A stretch of 64,000 nucleotides of DNA from Bacteroidota bacterium (GTDB lineage Bacteria > Bacteroidota > Bacteroidia > J057 > JADKCL01), in NCBI GenBank assembly GCA_016718825.1, contig JADKCL010000004.1:62001-126000 (forward strand), written 5' to 3'. Below are positions 51,235 to 59,449 of this stretch, in pieces (the stretch's first letter is position 1; every line of letters starts with the position of its first letter). The position numbers were made by a program, and so were the translations under genes. The notes below the pieces were generated by a model. The model made no database searches. It had not been told where the DNA came from and saw only the letters and a list, made by a program, of their open reading frames with translations.

Positions 51235-53496
51235 ATGAAGAAATTACTACAAAAAATGATCGGCAAGATCGGCAAGTTGCCTGCGACACAACGATGTCTT
51301 GCGGCAGGTTTGTTGTTGCTTGCTGGCGGACAATTGATGGCGCAAACGACCTTCAATTACACAGGCGCGGTCCAAACGTATACAGTGCCGGTTGGTTGCA
51401 CATCGATCACGGTTGATGCTTACGGAGGCGCCGGATTTGGCTTACAAGGTTATGGCGGAAGCGTTCAAGCAACACATCCTGTGACACCGGGCGAGGTCTT
51501 GAACGTCTACGTGGGCGGAACAGGTTCGGAAACTGCCGGCGGCTTCAACGGCGGAGGCAATCCAGGTTCCAATACCGGCTATGCCGGTGGTGGTGGTGCA
51601 TCTGACATTCGCCGTGGAGGCAACACGCTGAATGACAGGATCATTGTTGCCGGTGGCGGTGGCGGATCGGGTAGCAACTGCGGTACTTGGACTGCCGAAG
51701 GCGGCCATGGTGGTGGTTTGACCGGTGGTTCAGGATGCTTATTCTCCTGTTCGGATTGTCAATACACTGGCTCCGGAGGCACGCAAGCTGCCGGTGGAAT
51801 TGCCGGACCTACTTCGCATACCTATTGCACTGGCAATACCAACGGTAGCTTCGGAATCGGTGGCTCCAATACGGTTCAGGGATACGGCAGCGGCGGTGGA
51901 GGCGGCTACTACGGTGGCGGTTCAGGTTGCTTCGAAGGTGCAGGTGGTGGCAGCAGCTATACTTCTCCCCTCGCAACGTCCGTTACCCATACCCAAGGCG
52001 TGCGCCAAGGTAACGGCATGATTGTCATTACCCCCGTCATTTCTGCTCCTTGCACCTCCCCTTCGAACGTCACGGCTTCGCCGCCGATGATTTGCTTGGG
52101 CAGTACCGCTGACATGAATGCAACTTCTGCCGGAAATACCATCCATTGGTACACTGTTCCTGTGGGCGGCGTTTCCATCGGCTCCAGCCTCAGTGGTGCA
52201 AATTTTGCAGTGAGTCCGAGCGTGACAACGATCTACTACGCCGAAGCTGTCGGCACGGTCTGCTCCCCTTCTACCAGGACCGCCGTGACTGTGACCGTAG
52301 ACAACGTCGCTCCCGTGGCCAACTGCCAAGCGATTACGGTCACCCTCGACGCCAACGGCAATGCCAGCACCACCGCATCTGCCGTCAACAATGGCAGCAC
52401 CGACAACTGCACGATCGCTTCGTCGGCATTGAGCCAGACCAGCTTCACATGCAACAATGCCGGCACCAACTCCGTCACGCTGACGGTCACTGACAACAAT
52501 GGCAACACAGCCACTTGCGCCACAACCATCTTCGTGATGGGCGCCAACCCTACCGCATCGGTCGCTGCTGATACAACGGTTTGCGGATTCAACGTTGGCT
52601 GCAACGGTGGCTCAGACGGCGTCGCCACGGCAACTGCCGCTGGCGGATGCGGTACGTACACCTATATGTGGAACAATGGTGGCAACACGGCCACTGTCAC
52701 CGGACTTGTGGCAGGCACCTATACGGTTACCGTCACCGACATCGGTGGTGGCAGCACCGTGCAGACGGTTACCGTCACCGAACCCTCCGCGCTTCAAGGG
52801 AGCTCCACAACCACACAAAGTTGCGCCGGCGATTCGACAGGTTCCATTGACCTGACCTACACAGGTGGCAACAATTGCCAAGCACTGACTTATGCCTGGA
52901 GCAATGGCGCATCCACCGAAGATTTGCAAAATCTAGCTCCCGGTAGCTACACGGTCACCGTGAGCGATGTCGCAGGATGCACGAGCACCACCACGGTTGT
53001 CGTCGCAGCATTCGCAGTTCAAACACCGACATTTACCCAAAACGGCAACGATTTGACCTGCAACGGCGGATTTACGGGCTTCCAATGGCTCTTGAACGGG
53101 AACAATATCTCGGGCGCGACTTCGAATACCTATTCGGTGACGCAATCGGGAACATACTCCGTGATGGCCGTGGACAGCAATGGCTGCTCAGCCGTCAGCG
53201 ACACGCTGTTTGTGACTTTTGTCGGCATCGGCAATGCCATGGGCGAATGGAGCGATCTGAGCATCTATCCCAACCCTGCCAAGGATCAGTTCAAGCTTCG
53301 CACCGCCGCACCGATCGGTTATGCGATCAAAGTGACGGTCACCGACATGTTTGGCCGCAGCATTTTGGTCAAATCCCTGCCGCAGCTGGGTGATGAAGTC
53401 GCATTCGACCTCAAGGCCTTGGCCGCAGGAACTTACATGGTGGAGGTGACTTCCGAGCAAGGCCAACGCAAGACGTTCAAGCTCGCAGTCCAATAA
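51235..53496 (+). CDS. Large secreted protein: glycine-rich domain, HYR-like, SprB repeats, T9SS type A
   Basis: 753 residues. Signal peptide ending GGQLMAQ. Residues 37-285 are a glycine-rich domain (VPVGCTSITVDAYGGAGF; GNPGSNTGYAGGGGASDIRR; LNDRIIVAGGGGGSGSNC) of the type seen in the extracellular part of ALK/LTK receptors and in many bacterial secreted proteins. Then an Ig-like module (about 285-355), an HYR-like module (VDNVAPVANCQAITVTLDAN), SprB repeats (CNGGSDGVATATAAGGC, YMWNNGGNTATVTGL), another Ig-like module, and a type A T9SS sorting domain (LSIYPNPAKDQFKLRTA; MFGRSILVKSL; LAAGTYMVEVTSEQG). It is surface or released; adhesion is plausible. Terminated by a strong hairpin. Confidence 0.9.
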   Translation: MKKLLQKMIGKIGKLPATQRCLAAGLLLLAGGQLMAQTTFNYTGAVQTYTVPVGCTSITVDAYGGAGFGLQGYGGSVQATHPVTPGEVLNVYVGGTGSETAGGFNGGGNPGSNTGYAGGGGASDIRRGGNTLNDRIIVAGGGGGSGSNCGTWTAEGGHGGGLTGGSGCLFSCSDCQYTGSGGTQAAGGIAGPTSHTYCTGNTNGSFGIGGSNTVQGYGSGGGGGYYGGGSGCFEGAGGGSSYTSPLATSVTHTQGVRQGNGMIVITPVISAPCTSPSNVTASPPMICLGSTADMNATSAGNTIHWYTVPVGGVSIGSSLSGANFAVSPSVTTIYYAEAVGTVCSPSTRTAVTVTVDNVAPVANCQAITVTLDANGNASTTASAVNNGSTDNCTIASSALSQTSFTCNNAGTNSVTLTVTDNNGNTATCATTIFVMGANPTASVAADTTVCGFNVGCNGGSDGVATATAAGGCGTYTYMWNNGGNTATVTGLVAGTYTVTVTDIGGGSTVQTVTVTEPSALQGSSTTTQSCAGDSTGSIDLTYTGGNNCQALTYAWSNGASTEDLQNLAPGSYTVTVSDVAGCTSTTTVVVAAFAVQTPTFTQNGNDLTCNGGFTGFQWLLNGNNISGATSNTYSVTQSGTYSVMAVDSNGCSAVSDTLFVTFVGIGNAMGEWSDLSIYPNPAKDQFKLRTAAPIGYAIKVTVTDMFGRSILVKSLPQLGDEVAFDLKALAAGTYMVEVTSEQGQRKTFKLAVQ

Positions 53497-53514
53497 CCAA
53501 GTTTGTCTTGATCA

Positions 53515-53561
53515 AAAGCCGCTGGCGAATTCGAAGGAATTTGCCAGCGGCTTTGGTTTTT
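53515..53561 (+). terminator. Factor-independent terminator
   Basis: Arms AAAGCCGCTGGCGAATTC and GAATTTGCCAGCGGCTTT (one G-U pair) around a 4-base loop GAAG, followed by GGTTTTT. Ends the 51235-53496 transcript. Confidence 0.9.
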
Positions 53562-53605
53562 AGGGTTGCGAAATGGTTCAGGTAAAATCTTGATTCCTTT
53601 TTTCA

Positions 53606-53677
53606 GCCACAAAGACACGAAGGCACAAAGCAACTTGGACTCAGATTCGTGTCTTCGTGCCTTGGTGTCTTCGTGGC
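53606..53677. repeat. Imperfect inverted repeat of the CACGAAG/ACACAAAG kind
   Basis: Left arm GCCACAAAGACACGAAGG-CACAAAG (53606-53630) and right arm CTTCGTGCCTTGGTGTCTTC-GTGGC (53653-53677) pair at 22 of 25 positions. Both arms are built from the pseudo-repetitive word CACAAAG/CACGAAG. This sequence type is widely dispersed in intergenic DNA of many bacteria. It lies 22 bp after the ftcD stop. Confidence 0.65.
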
Positions 53678-53699
53678 CAAATTTCAGTAGAATATCGTA

Positions 53700-55382
53700 T
53701 CAGCCCATCTTGGATTCCACCACAGCCAAAATCTCCCGCAGCGTCATTGCCGAATCATTGATCAGCATTGCAACTTTTTTGCCGAGTTCGGCTTTGAAGT
53801 CTTCGTTTTTGAGGCCGCCGAGGTTGATGCGCACGTTGAGGGCTGCGCCTTGGATGCATGTGTGGATGCACAACGCGCCCACGCCTGCGTCCGTGATCGA
53901 AGCTGGATTGCCATTTTCGGCCATTTGCTTGATCAAGGCATAAGCTTCGAATGCCTTTTGCATGACGGAAAAGGGCACCTGCGCTGCATATTCGTTGGCG
54001 GATTGGATCGCGGCGCTGCGCGCAGCTTTTTCGAGGTCGGTGTCCTTGGGCAGGCGAAAGGCATCCATGACCTTGTTGAAGGCCGCGGTGTCTTCGTCCA
54101 CGAGGTAAAGCAACTGATCCTTGATGCCCTGCGCCTTGGTCGCAATCGCGCTGAATTCGGGAATGCGGGCGTCCCAGCCTTGTTTGGCGGCGCTGAGGTT
54201 GGCGACCATTCCACCGAGGGACACGCCCAAGGCGCCGACCAATGCCGCCACAGAGCCGCCGCCCGGCGCGGGCGAATCGCTCAAGGTTTCGTTGCAAAAC
54301 TGCCGCAGGTTCATTTTGACCAACTTGGCCTTGTTTTCGTCGGCGATGCGGTATTCGATGATCTTTTCCTTGGGATTGAAGGGGTACAATTCGTCGAGAC
54401 CCATGGATTTCACAGCGATGCGAATCAATTCCTCCTCGCTCACACCTTCGCTCACGTTTTGCTTTTTCAGGTAATGGCGTCCTGCATCCAACATGGCATT
54501 CAACGGCAAAAGGCCTACGATTTCCGAGCCCGTGACACGCAGCCCGCGGTTGGTGGCGCTCACACAACAGGCGTCAAATGCTTCGTGCAAGGGCGTCACG
54601 CTGATGTTGGTGAGGTTCATGCTCACCTGCGCGATGCCGTATTCCTCGACCATCCATCCGATGGCTTTCACGGATTTCAGCATTCCCGGCTCGCGGATTT
54701 CTTCGCCATTGGCGTCGAGGACTTTTTTGCCCCAAGGTGTGCCGTCTTCTGTTTTGGGCCGGCCATTTTCCCGCACATCAAACGCCACCGAATTTGCGCG
54801 CCGCACCGAAGTCGTGTTCAAATTGGCGTTGTAGGCAATGAGGAAATCGCGTACGCCGATGACGGATTGGCCCGCCTTGGCGTTGAATTCCTGGGGTCCA
54901 AAGTCAGGTTTCCACTCCGGCTGATAAATTTTGGTGGCGAAGGCCTCGTATTCGCCGGCACGGATGACCGCCAAATTCCTGCGCTCCGGCGTCGAAGCGG
55001 CCATTTCGTAGAGGTAAACGGGGATGCCCAATTCCCCTACCCTTTTGCCGAGCTCCTTTGCCCAAACGATGCATTCGTCAAAGGTGATGCCGGCGATCGG
55101 AATCAGCGGCGTGACGTCGGTAGCGCCCATGCGGGGGTGTGCGCCCTTGTGGGTACGCATGTCGATGAGTTCGGCAGCCTTGGCGATGCCTCGGTACGCC
55201 GCCTCGACGACCGCAGCGGGTTCGCCGACAAAGGTCACGACGGTGCGATTGGTCGATGCGCCCATGTCCACGTCGAGCAGGGAAATGCCCTCGACAGACT
55301 CAATGGCGTCGGTGATTTGCTTGATTTTATCCTTGTCGCGGCCCTCTGAAAAGTTGGGTACGCATTCTATGAGTTGTTTCAT
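53700..55382 (-). CDS. ftcD: Bifunctional glutamate formiminotransferase / formiminotetrahydrofolate cyclodeaminase
   Basis: 560 residues, the size of the vertebrate-type fused enzyme. N-terminal formiminotransferase (1-about 330: IECVPNFSEGRDKDKIKQIT, then RTHKGAHPRMGATDVTPLIP with the substrate-binding His/Lys, and VSMNLTNISVTPLHEAF), C-terminal cyclodeaminase (about 345-555: NETLSDSPAPGGGSVAALVG, LVDEDTAAFNKVMDAFRLPK). It transfers the formimino group of formiminoglutamate, from histidine breakdown, to tetrahydrofolate and then deaminates it to methenyl-THF. It is a single gene with no hut genes next to it. Many bacteria split the two activities; the fusion is common in Bacteroidota. Confidence 0.95.
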   Translation of the reverse strand: MKQLIECVPNFSEGRDKDKIKQITDAIESVEGISLLDVDMGASTNRTVVTFVGEPAAVVEAAYRGIAKAAELIDMRTHKGAHPRMGATDVTPLIPIAGITFDECIVWAKELGKRVGELGIPVYLYEMAASTPERRNLAVIRAGEYEAFATKIYQPEWKPDFGPQEFNAKAGQSVIGVRDFLIAYNANLNTTSVRRANSVAFDVRENGRPKTEDGTPWGKKVLDANGEEIREPGMLKSVKAIGWMVEEYGIAQVSMNLTNISVTPLHEAFDACCVSATNRGLRVTGSEIVGLLPLNAMLDAGRHYLKKQNVSEGVSEEELIRIAVKSMGLDELYPFNPKEKIIEYRIADENKAKLVKMNLRQFCNETLSDSPAPGGGSVAALVGALGVSLGGMVANLSAAKQGWDARIPEFSAIATKAQGIKDQLLYLVDEDTAAFNKVMDAFRLPKDTDLEKAARSAAIQSANEYAAQVPFSVMQKAFEAYALIKQMAENGNPASITDAGVGALCIHTCIQGAALNVRINLGGLKNEDFKAELGKKVAMLINDSAMTLREILAVVESKMG

Positions 55383-55519
55383 TGGAATCTACTTTTGGGT
55401 GCCGCGAAGATAACGGGTTTTGGGGGAATGTTGGGTGGCTCCTTTTCACCTGAAAGGAGACTTGAAACGGAACTTTATTGCTCCTTTCGAAATGAAAAAT
55501 CCGATTGAATTGCAGACGA

Positions 55520-56025
55520 CTACCACTCAAGCCTAATATCCATGTCCTTAATTCGCTCCTCAATTGCTTTCTCGTTGCAAATCAGCTCGGTCAAGCCTGG
55601 AATTGTCTCGGAAACACTAAAAAGCAAGGGTTGTCCACTTTCCAGCTTGAGTAAAATGGCTGCATCGTATTCGTATCCCCAGTTGTCTTCTTTTTTCCGA
55701 AGAATTGATGTTCGAACAACGCTGCTGATAGGGCCAAGCACCACGTCGGAAGCCTCAAGAAAAGCACCTTTAAAAGGTCCTTCTATTTTACGTCGTATAC
55801 CCTGCGGTGATTCGTTTTCCTCAAGAAAAAATTGATACCTTTCCTCGCCATCACACCATGAATAGATTGTAAGAAAACGTTCGCCGAGAGAAATTGAGAA
55901 GGAGCCAGCAGTAAACGATTCATCATAAAGACTGAACCTGATCGAGGGACACCAGATTTGGTAGATACCTACAGCTTCTGAAGCAAGGGAAAGGTCTTCT
56001 CATCAATGAAATTCTGAATGATCAT
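55520..56025 (-). CDS. Hypothetical protein with broken start (probable frameshift)
   Basis: The coding frame from about 56000 to 55520 reads with good protein character (GIYQIWCPSIRFSLYDESFT; GERFLTIYSWCDGEERYQFF; NWGYEYDAAILLKLESGQPL; VSETIPGLTELICNEKAIEE) but contains no ATG; its first in-frame GTG at 55744 would cut the protein in half. A different frame starts at ATG 56025 (MIIQNFIDEKTFPLLQKL) and stops at 55971, right where the main frame begins to look real. One base change near 55975 would join them into about 165 residues. No family recognised. It starts 46 bp after the antitoxin-like gene on the same strand, so they may be paired. Confidence 0.5.
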
Positions 56026-56070
56026 TTGGATGGGGAGGAATACTTTTCAACGAGATCAATAAAAACCAGC

Positions 56071-56286
56071 TCAACATTCACTCAGAAAATCCTTTAGCGA
56101 TTGCAACTCGCGTCCTTCCTTCTTGGCATCGTCTACTTCCTTGAGTGCGTCTTTTATCCCTTGCAAAACTACCAGCTTCCGTTTGAATTCCTGGAATTGC
56201 TTTTCGAAGAGCAGCCAATCACTCATGGCGATTTGTACTGCAATTTGCTTGCCCGTCGCATCTGTGATATAATTCAAGTCAAGCAT
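56071..56286 (-). CDS. Small antitoxin-like protein
   Basis: 71 residues: a beta-strand start (LDLNYITDATGKQIAVQIAM), then a long charged helix (KQFQEFKRKLVVLQGIKDAL) and a Lys/Glu tail ending SLKDFLSEC. This is the build of the small Phd/YefM-like proteins that often precede RelE/ParE toxins in Bacteroidota and cyanobacteria. No RelE/ParE toxin follows; the next gene on the strand, 46 bp on, is the unrecognised 55520-56025 gene. It may be an orphan antitoxin, or the second gene may be an unfamiliar partner. It has a good promoter. Confidence 0.65.
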   Translation of the reverse strand: MLDLNYITDATGKQIAVQIAMSDWLLFEKQFQEFKRKLVVLQGIKDALKEVDDAKKEGRELQSLKDFLSEC

Positions 56287-56308
56287 GACATTAGATTTCT
56301 TCTTTGAT

Positions 56309-56339
56309 CAAAGATAGTCACGACAGGCAAAAAGGACAA
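56309..56339 (-). promoter_or_regulatory. Promoter of the antitoxin-like gene
   Basis: Minus strand: TTG (56339-56337), 20 bases, TATCTTTG (56316-56309). The ATG at 56286 follows after 22 bases. Confidence 0.55.
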
Positions 56340-56595
56340 ACTTGTTTCAGGTGGTCAATTGGCTGCGCATTTTCGGCTGACTATACTTGCAGGGAATCGA
56401 CAATAGGCATTCTTTGAAATTCTTAGCTATTAGTTTTGGCATAAACTTGGCCGGATCGCCATTTCTGATCGTATTTGGCACCAAATCTTAGTTACAATTT
56501 CGAGATTTCTCTTTAAATTTGCATTCTCGGTCAATGCCAAAACTCGAAAGAGTCTGCCAAGATCGATTGTTAATCCGAATCACATTGCTCCAACC
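56317..56595. other. Divergent intergenic region between antitoxin-like gene and rhuM
   Basis: The gap between the two divergent starts is 309 bp. No coding sequence. It contains the antitoxin promoter (56309-56339) and a plus-strand TAAATTTG at 56514-56521 that fits a -7 element for the RhuM gene, though no TTG stands at the normal upstream distance. Confidence 0.45.
56514..56521 (+). promoter_or_regulatory. Possible -7 element of the RhuM gene
   Basis: TAAATTTG, matching TAnnTTTG, 74 bases upstream of the ATG at 56596. The -33 element is not recognisable. Confidence 0.35.
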
Positions 56596-57606
56596 ATGGA
56601 AAGCGAAGAACAGAACATCATCATTTACAATACTGCCGACGGCAAGGCTGCAGTTGCTTTGTATGCCCGCGACGGTAGTGCTTGGATGAGTCAAGCGCAA
56701 CTCGCAGAACTTTTTGACACCTCTAAGCAAAACATTGGCCAACACATCGCTAATGTACTGGATGATAAAGAGTTAAATTCAAATTCAGTTGTAAAGAATT
56801 ACTTTACAACTGCCTCTGACGGCAAGCAGTACGAAGTCACCTTCTACTCCCTCGACATGATCCTGGCGATCGGATTCCGGGTTCGAAGCAAACGCGGCAC
56901 TCAGTTTCGCATCTGGGCCAACAACCACTTGCGGGAATACTTGGTCAAGGGCTTTGTGATGGACGATGAGCGGCTGAAGAATCCGAATGGCCGTTTTGAC
57001 TATTTTGATGAGTTGTTGGAGCGCATCCGCGAAATCCGGGCATCGGAAAAGCGGTTTTATCAGAAGGTGCGGGATTTGTTTGCATTGAGCAGCGACTATG
57101 ACCAAAGCGATAAGGCGACCCAAATGTTCTTTGCGGAGACCCAAAACAAGCTCCTCTATGCCGTCACAGGACAGACAGCGGCCGAAGTCATTGTCTCACG
57201 CGCCAACGCGAGCCTCCCCAACATGGGTTTGACCTCTTGGAAAGGCAACGTCGTGCGCAAGCAAGACATCATCGTCGCCAAAAATTATCTCAATGCCGAC
57301 GAACTCGATACCCTGAACCGATTGGTCGTGCTCTTCCTTGAAAGCGCCGAGCTCAGGGTGAAAAATCGTCAAGACATCACGATGCGCTTCTGGCGGGACA
57401 ATGTCGATCGGCTTCTAGAATTTCAAGACAAGCAAGTCCTGCAAGGCGTCGGACAAATCAGCCACGGCATGATGGAGGAGCAAGTACGCGAAGTTTATGC
57501 AGCGTTTGATCAGCAGCGCAAGGCCGCCGAAGCAGCTGCCGCGGATTTGTTTGATTTGGAGGAGTTGAAGGAGCTGGAGGAGGAGGTTGGGAAACGGAAT
57601 GGGTGA
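56596..57606 (+). CDS. RhuM family protein
   Basis: 336 residues, standard for the Virulence_RhuM family. Hallmarks: the winged-helix-like N-terminus WMSQAQLAELFDTSKQNIGQ, then ELNSNSVVKNYFTTASDGKQ, YSLDMILAIGFRVRSKRGTQ, and FRIWANNHLREYLVKGFVMD. The C-terminal half is helical (FAETQNKLLYAVTGQTAAEV; LFLESAELRVKNRQDITMRF) with an acidic coiled tail. RhuM was named from a Salmonella pathogenicity island, but its biochemical role is unknown; it is often in genomic islands and near toxin-antitoxin or defence genes. Here it stands alone, between an antitoxin-like gene and a peptidase gene. Confidence 0.9.
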   Translation: MESEEQNIIIYNTADGKAAVALYARDGSAWMSQAQLAELFDTSKQNIGQHIANVLDDKELNSNSVVKNYFTTASDGKQYEVTFYSLDMILAIGFRVRSKRGTQFRIWANNHLREYLVKGFVMDDERLKNPNGRFDYFDELLERIREIRASEKRFYQKVRDLFALSSDYDQSDKATQMFFAETQNKLLYAVTGQTAAEVIVSRANASLPNMGLTSWKGNVVRKQDIIVAKNYLNADELDTLNRLVVLFLESAELRVKNRQDITMRFWRDNVDRLLEFQDKQVLQGVGQISHGMMEEQVREVYAAFDQQRKAAEAAAADLFDLEELKELEEEVGKRNG

Positions 57607-57706
57607 GTTGGCAACGTCCTTTAACTAACCTGCAACAAACCGATTCCTAAACATTTGCAACCGAGACCACCAATACCCTATCTTCGCCGCTCACCAATTC
57701 CAGTAG

Positions 57707-58846
57707 ATGCTTCCTTTCATCCAAGACATCATCAGCCGCTTTGGCGGTCGCTACCCGGGCAGCACTGCCGAAAGAGACGCCCAAGCCTACACTGCGGAGT
57801 ATCTGAAAAACTACTGCGACAAGGTGGAGGTTGAGGAGTTTCAGGCGCCTTTGGAATCCCATTTCGGGTCGATGAAGATCTTTGTGACGGTGTATTTTTT
57901 GGTGCTGATCCTGCTGAAAGTCAATGTCTATGCAGCTGGTTTGCTCGGAATTTTGAATACGGTCCTGTTTCTGGGGCATTTTGTGAGCTACCGGCATTGG
58001 CTGGATTTTTTGTGGCGGAAACAGGCGTCTTGGAACGTCATCGGCGACATCGAACCCACGGGTGAAGTGCGGGACACGCTGATCATCGCCGGCCATATCG
58101 ACAGCGTCCGCGAATTTCAGTGGTGGTACCGCTTCAAGCAGCGTGGCATCGAAATGACCCTGTTTGGCGGGTTTGCGCTGACATTCTTGGGCGTCTATGC
58201 GCTGCTGAGCATGGTCATCACAGCAAATTGGTGGAGTTACGGATGGTGGATTTTTGTGGTGATGGCGCCCTTGCAGCTGATTTGGTACAAATTTTTTGGA
58301 GATAGGGTCGTCGATGGCGCGATCGACAACCTCACGGGCGTGGCGCTCTCCGTCGAAATGGCCAAGGTCTTTTCGGCGCGCAGGCTCAAGCATACACGTT
58401 TGCGCGTGATCAGCTTCGGATCCGAGGAGGCGTGTTTGCGCGGGTCACATGCCTACGCACGGGCGCACAAGCAACAATTGCTGGACGAAAAGGCATTTCT
58501 CTTTAACCTCGATTCGATCAAGGACCCAGAGCACTTGACGATTTGCATCAGCGAAATCAGCACGTTTGTTTACTACAAAAAGGAACACATCGCGCTGGTG
58601 CAAAAGGCCTTTGACGATGCAGAAGTGCCCGCACTCAAGTTGCCGATCACGGTCGGCGCTTCGGATGGCTCAGCCTTCCATATGAACGGCTTGCCGGCGA
58701 TCACGGTGATCGGCCTCAATTCGGGACGCTTGGACCCGACCTACCATACACGCCTCGACGTCGCGGCAAACATCAATCCGCAAGCGCTGGAGTCCATGAA
58801 AGAGGTGCTGATCCGGTTTGTGGAGAATTGGGATGGGCGGGTTTGA
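57707..58846 (+). CDS. M28 family zinc peptidase with membrane segments
   Basis: 379 residues. N-terminal FIQDIISRFGGRYPGSTAER is followed by a hydrophobic pair of helices (VTVYFLVLILLKVNVYAAGL, GILNTVLFLGHFVSY) and later two more (FALTFLGVYALLSMVITANW; WWIFVVMAPLQLIWYKFF) inserted between the zinc-ligand motifs IIAGHIDSV and VDGAIDNLTG. The rest of the M28 set follows: FGSEEACLRG (Glu base and Glu ligand), FNLDSI and PTYHTRLDV. It is thus a membrane-bound aminopeptidase-like enzyme with ligands His, Asp, Glu, Asp, His in place. Substrate unknown. Its 3' end overlaps the zeta-toxin-like gene on the other strand by 106 bp. Confidence 0.85.
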   Translation: MLPFIQDIISRFGGRYPGSTAERDAQAYTAEYLKNYCDKVEVEEFQAPLESHFGSMKIFVTVYFLVLILLKVNVYAAGLLGILNTVLFLGHFVSYRHWLDFLWRKQASWNVIGDIEPTGEVRDTLIIAGHIDSVREFQWWYRFKQRGIEMTLFGGFALTFLGVYALLSMVITANWWSYGWWIFVVMAPLQLIWYKFFGDRVVDGAIDNLTGVALSVEMAKVFSARRLKHTRLRVISFGSEEACLRGSHAYARAHKQQLLDEKAFLFNLDSIKDPEHLTICISEISTFVYYKKEHIALVQKAFDDAEVPALKLPITVGASDGSAFHMNGLPAITVIGLNSGRLDPTYHTRLDVAANINPQALESMKEVLIRFVENWDGRV

Positions 58847-59370
58847 GGTGGACTGCCAGTCGACTTATGAGCAATCAACATTGGCGCTCCAAGAGAATTA
58901 TCAAAAATCGTAGCTTCGCTCACGACCGGAAGGTAAATCCCAAACAGATTCTGCAGACCGCTTACATACCTTCTTCGGATAACATCTGTCTCAATGTTGT
59001 GCCCACCATTGCGCACTCTTTCGGCGACACGGTCAATGGCCAATTGAACGCTGTCCAACCAAAAAAACAACAAAGTCACGACGTACCCTTTCGCCTTGGC
59101 TTCCTCCACGGTCGTGCGGTAGCTTTTCGTTGCGAGGGTGGTCTCAAAAGCAAAGGTTTCGCCGCGCTCCAGAAGTTCGTCGATGCGCCTGAGCATGATC
59201 CTGCCAGCTTCAAAAGCAACCTTTTCCGGCTGAAAGGGCGACAAGCCGCGGGCTATTTCGTCGGCATTGACAAACTCTTTGCAGTTCAAAATCTCGGGCA
59301 AAATGGTAAAGGATGCCGTCGTTTTTCCAGCTCCATTGCAACCTGCGATGATAAATAGGCGCTTGACCAT
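58741..59370 (-). CDS. Zeta-toxin-like P-loop kinase
   Basis: 209 residues. P-loop near the N-terminus (IIAGCNGAGKTTASFTILPE), then EFVNADEIARGLSPFQPEKV with the Asp that in zeta toxins positions the substrate, FAFETTLATKSYRTTVEEAK, and VIRRRYVSGLQNLFGIYLPV. Zeta toxins phosphorylate UDP-N-acetylglucosamine; many chromosomal zeta-like proteins lack a partner and have other roles. No epsilon antitoxin is adjacent. After residue about 170 (LIAHKSTGSP) the sequence is only the antisense of the M28 gene, so the natural C-terminus may end earlier or have been lost. Confidence 0.82.
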   Translation of the reverse strand: MVKRLFIIAGCNGAGKTTASFTILPEILNCKEFVNADEIARGLSPFQPEKVAFEAGRIMLRRIDELLERGETFAFETTLATKSYRTTVEEAKAKGYVVTLLFFWLDSVQLAIDRVAERVRNGGHNIETDVIRRRYVSGLQNLFGIYLPVVSEATIFDNSLGAPMLIAHKSTGSPPQTRPSQFSTNRISTSFMDSSACGLMFAATSRRVW

Positions 59371-59449
59371 CGATCAAAGATAATCCATTTCAACGGAAAT
59401 CATCCATTCGAAGTGGACCAGAAAAGACGCGCTTGTCCAATCGTCTCCT

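Noticed and set aside
53850..55349. 499-codon plus-strand frame opposite ftcD
   Set aside because: The minus strand encodes a complete, motif-bearing bifunctional enzyme; the plus frame has no recognisable features.
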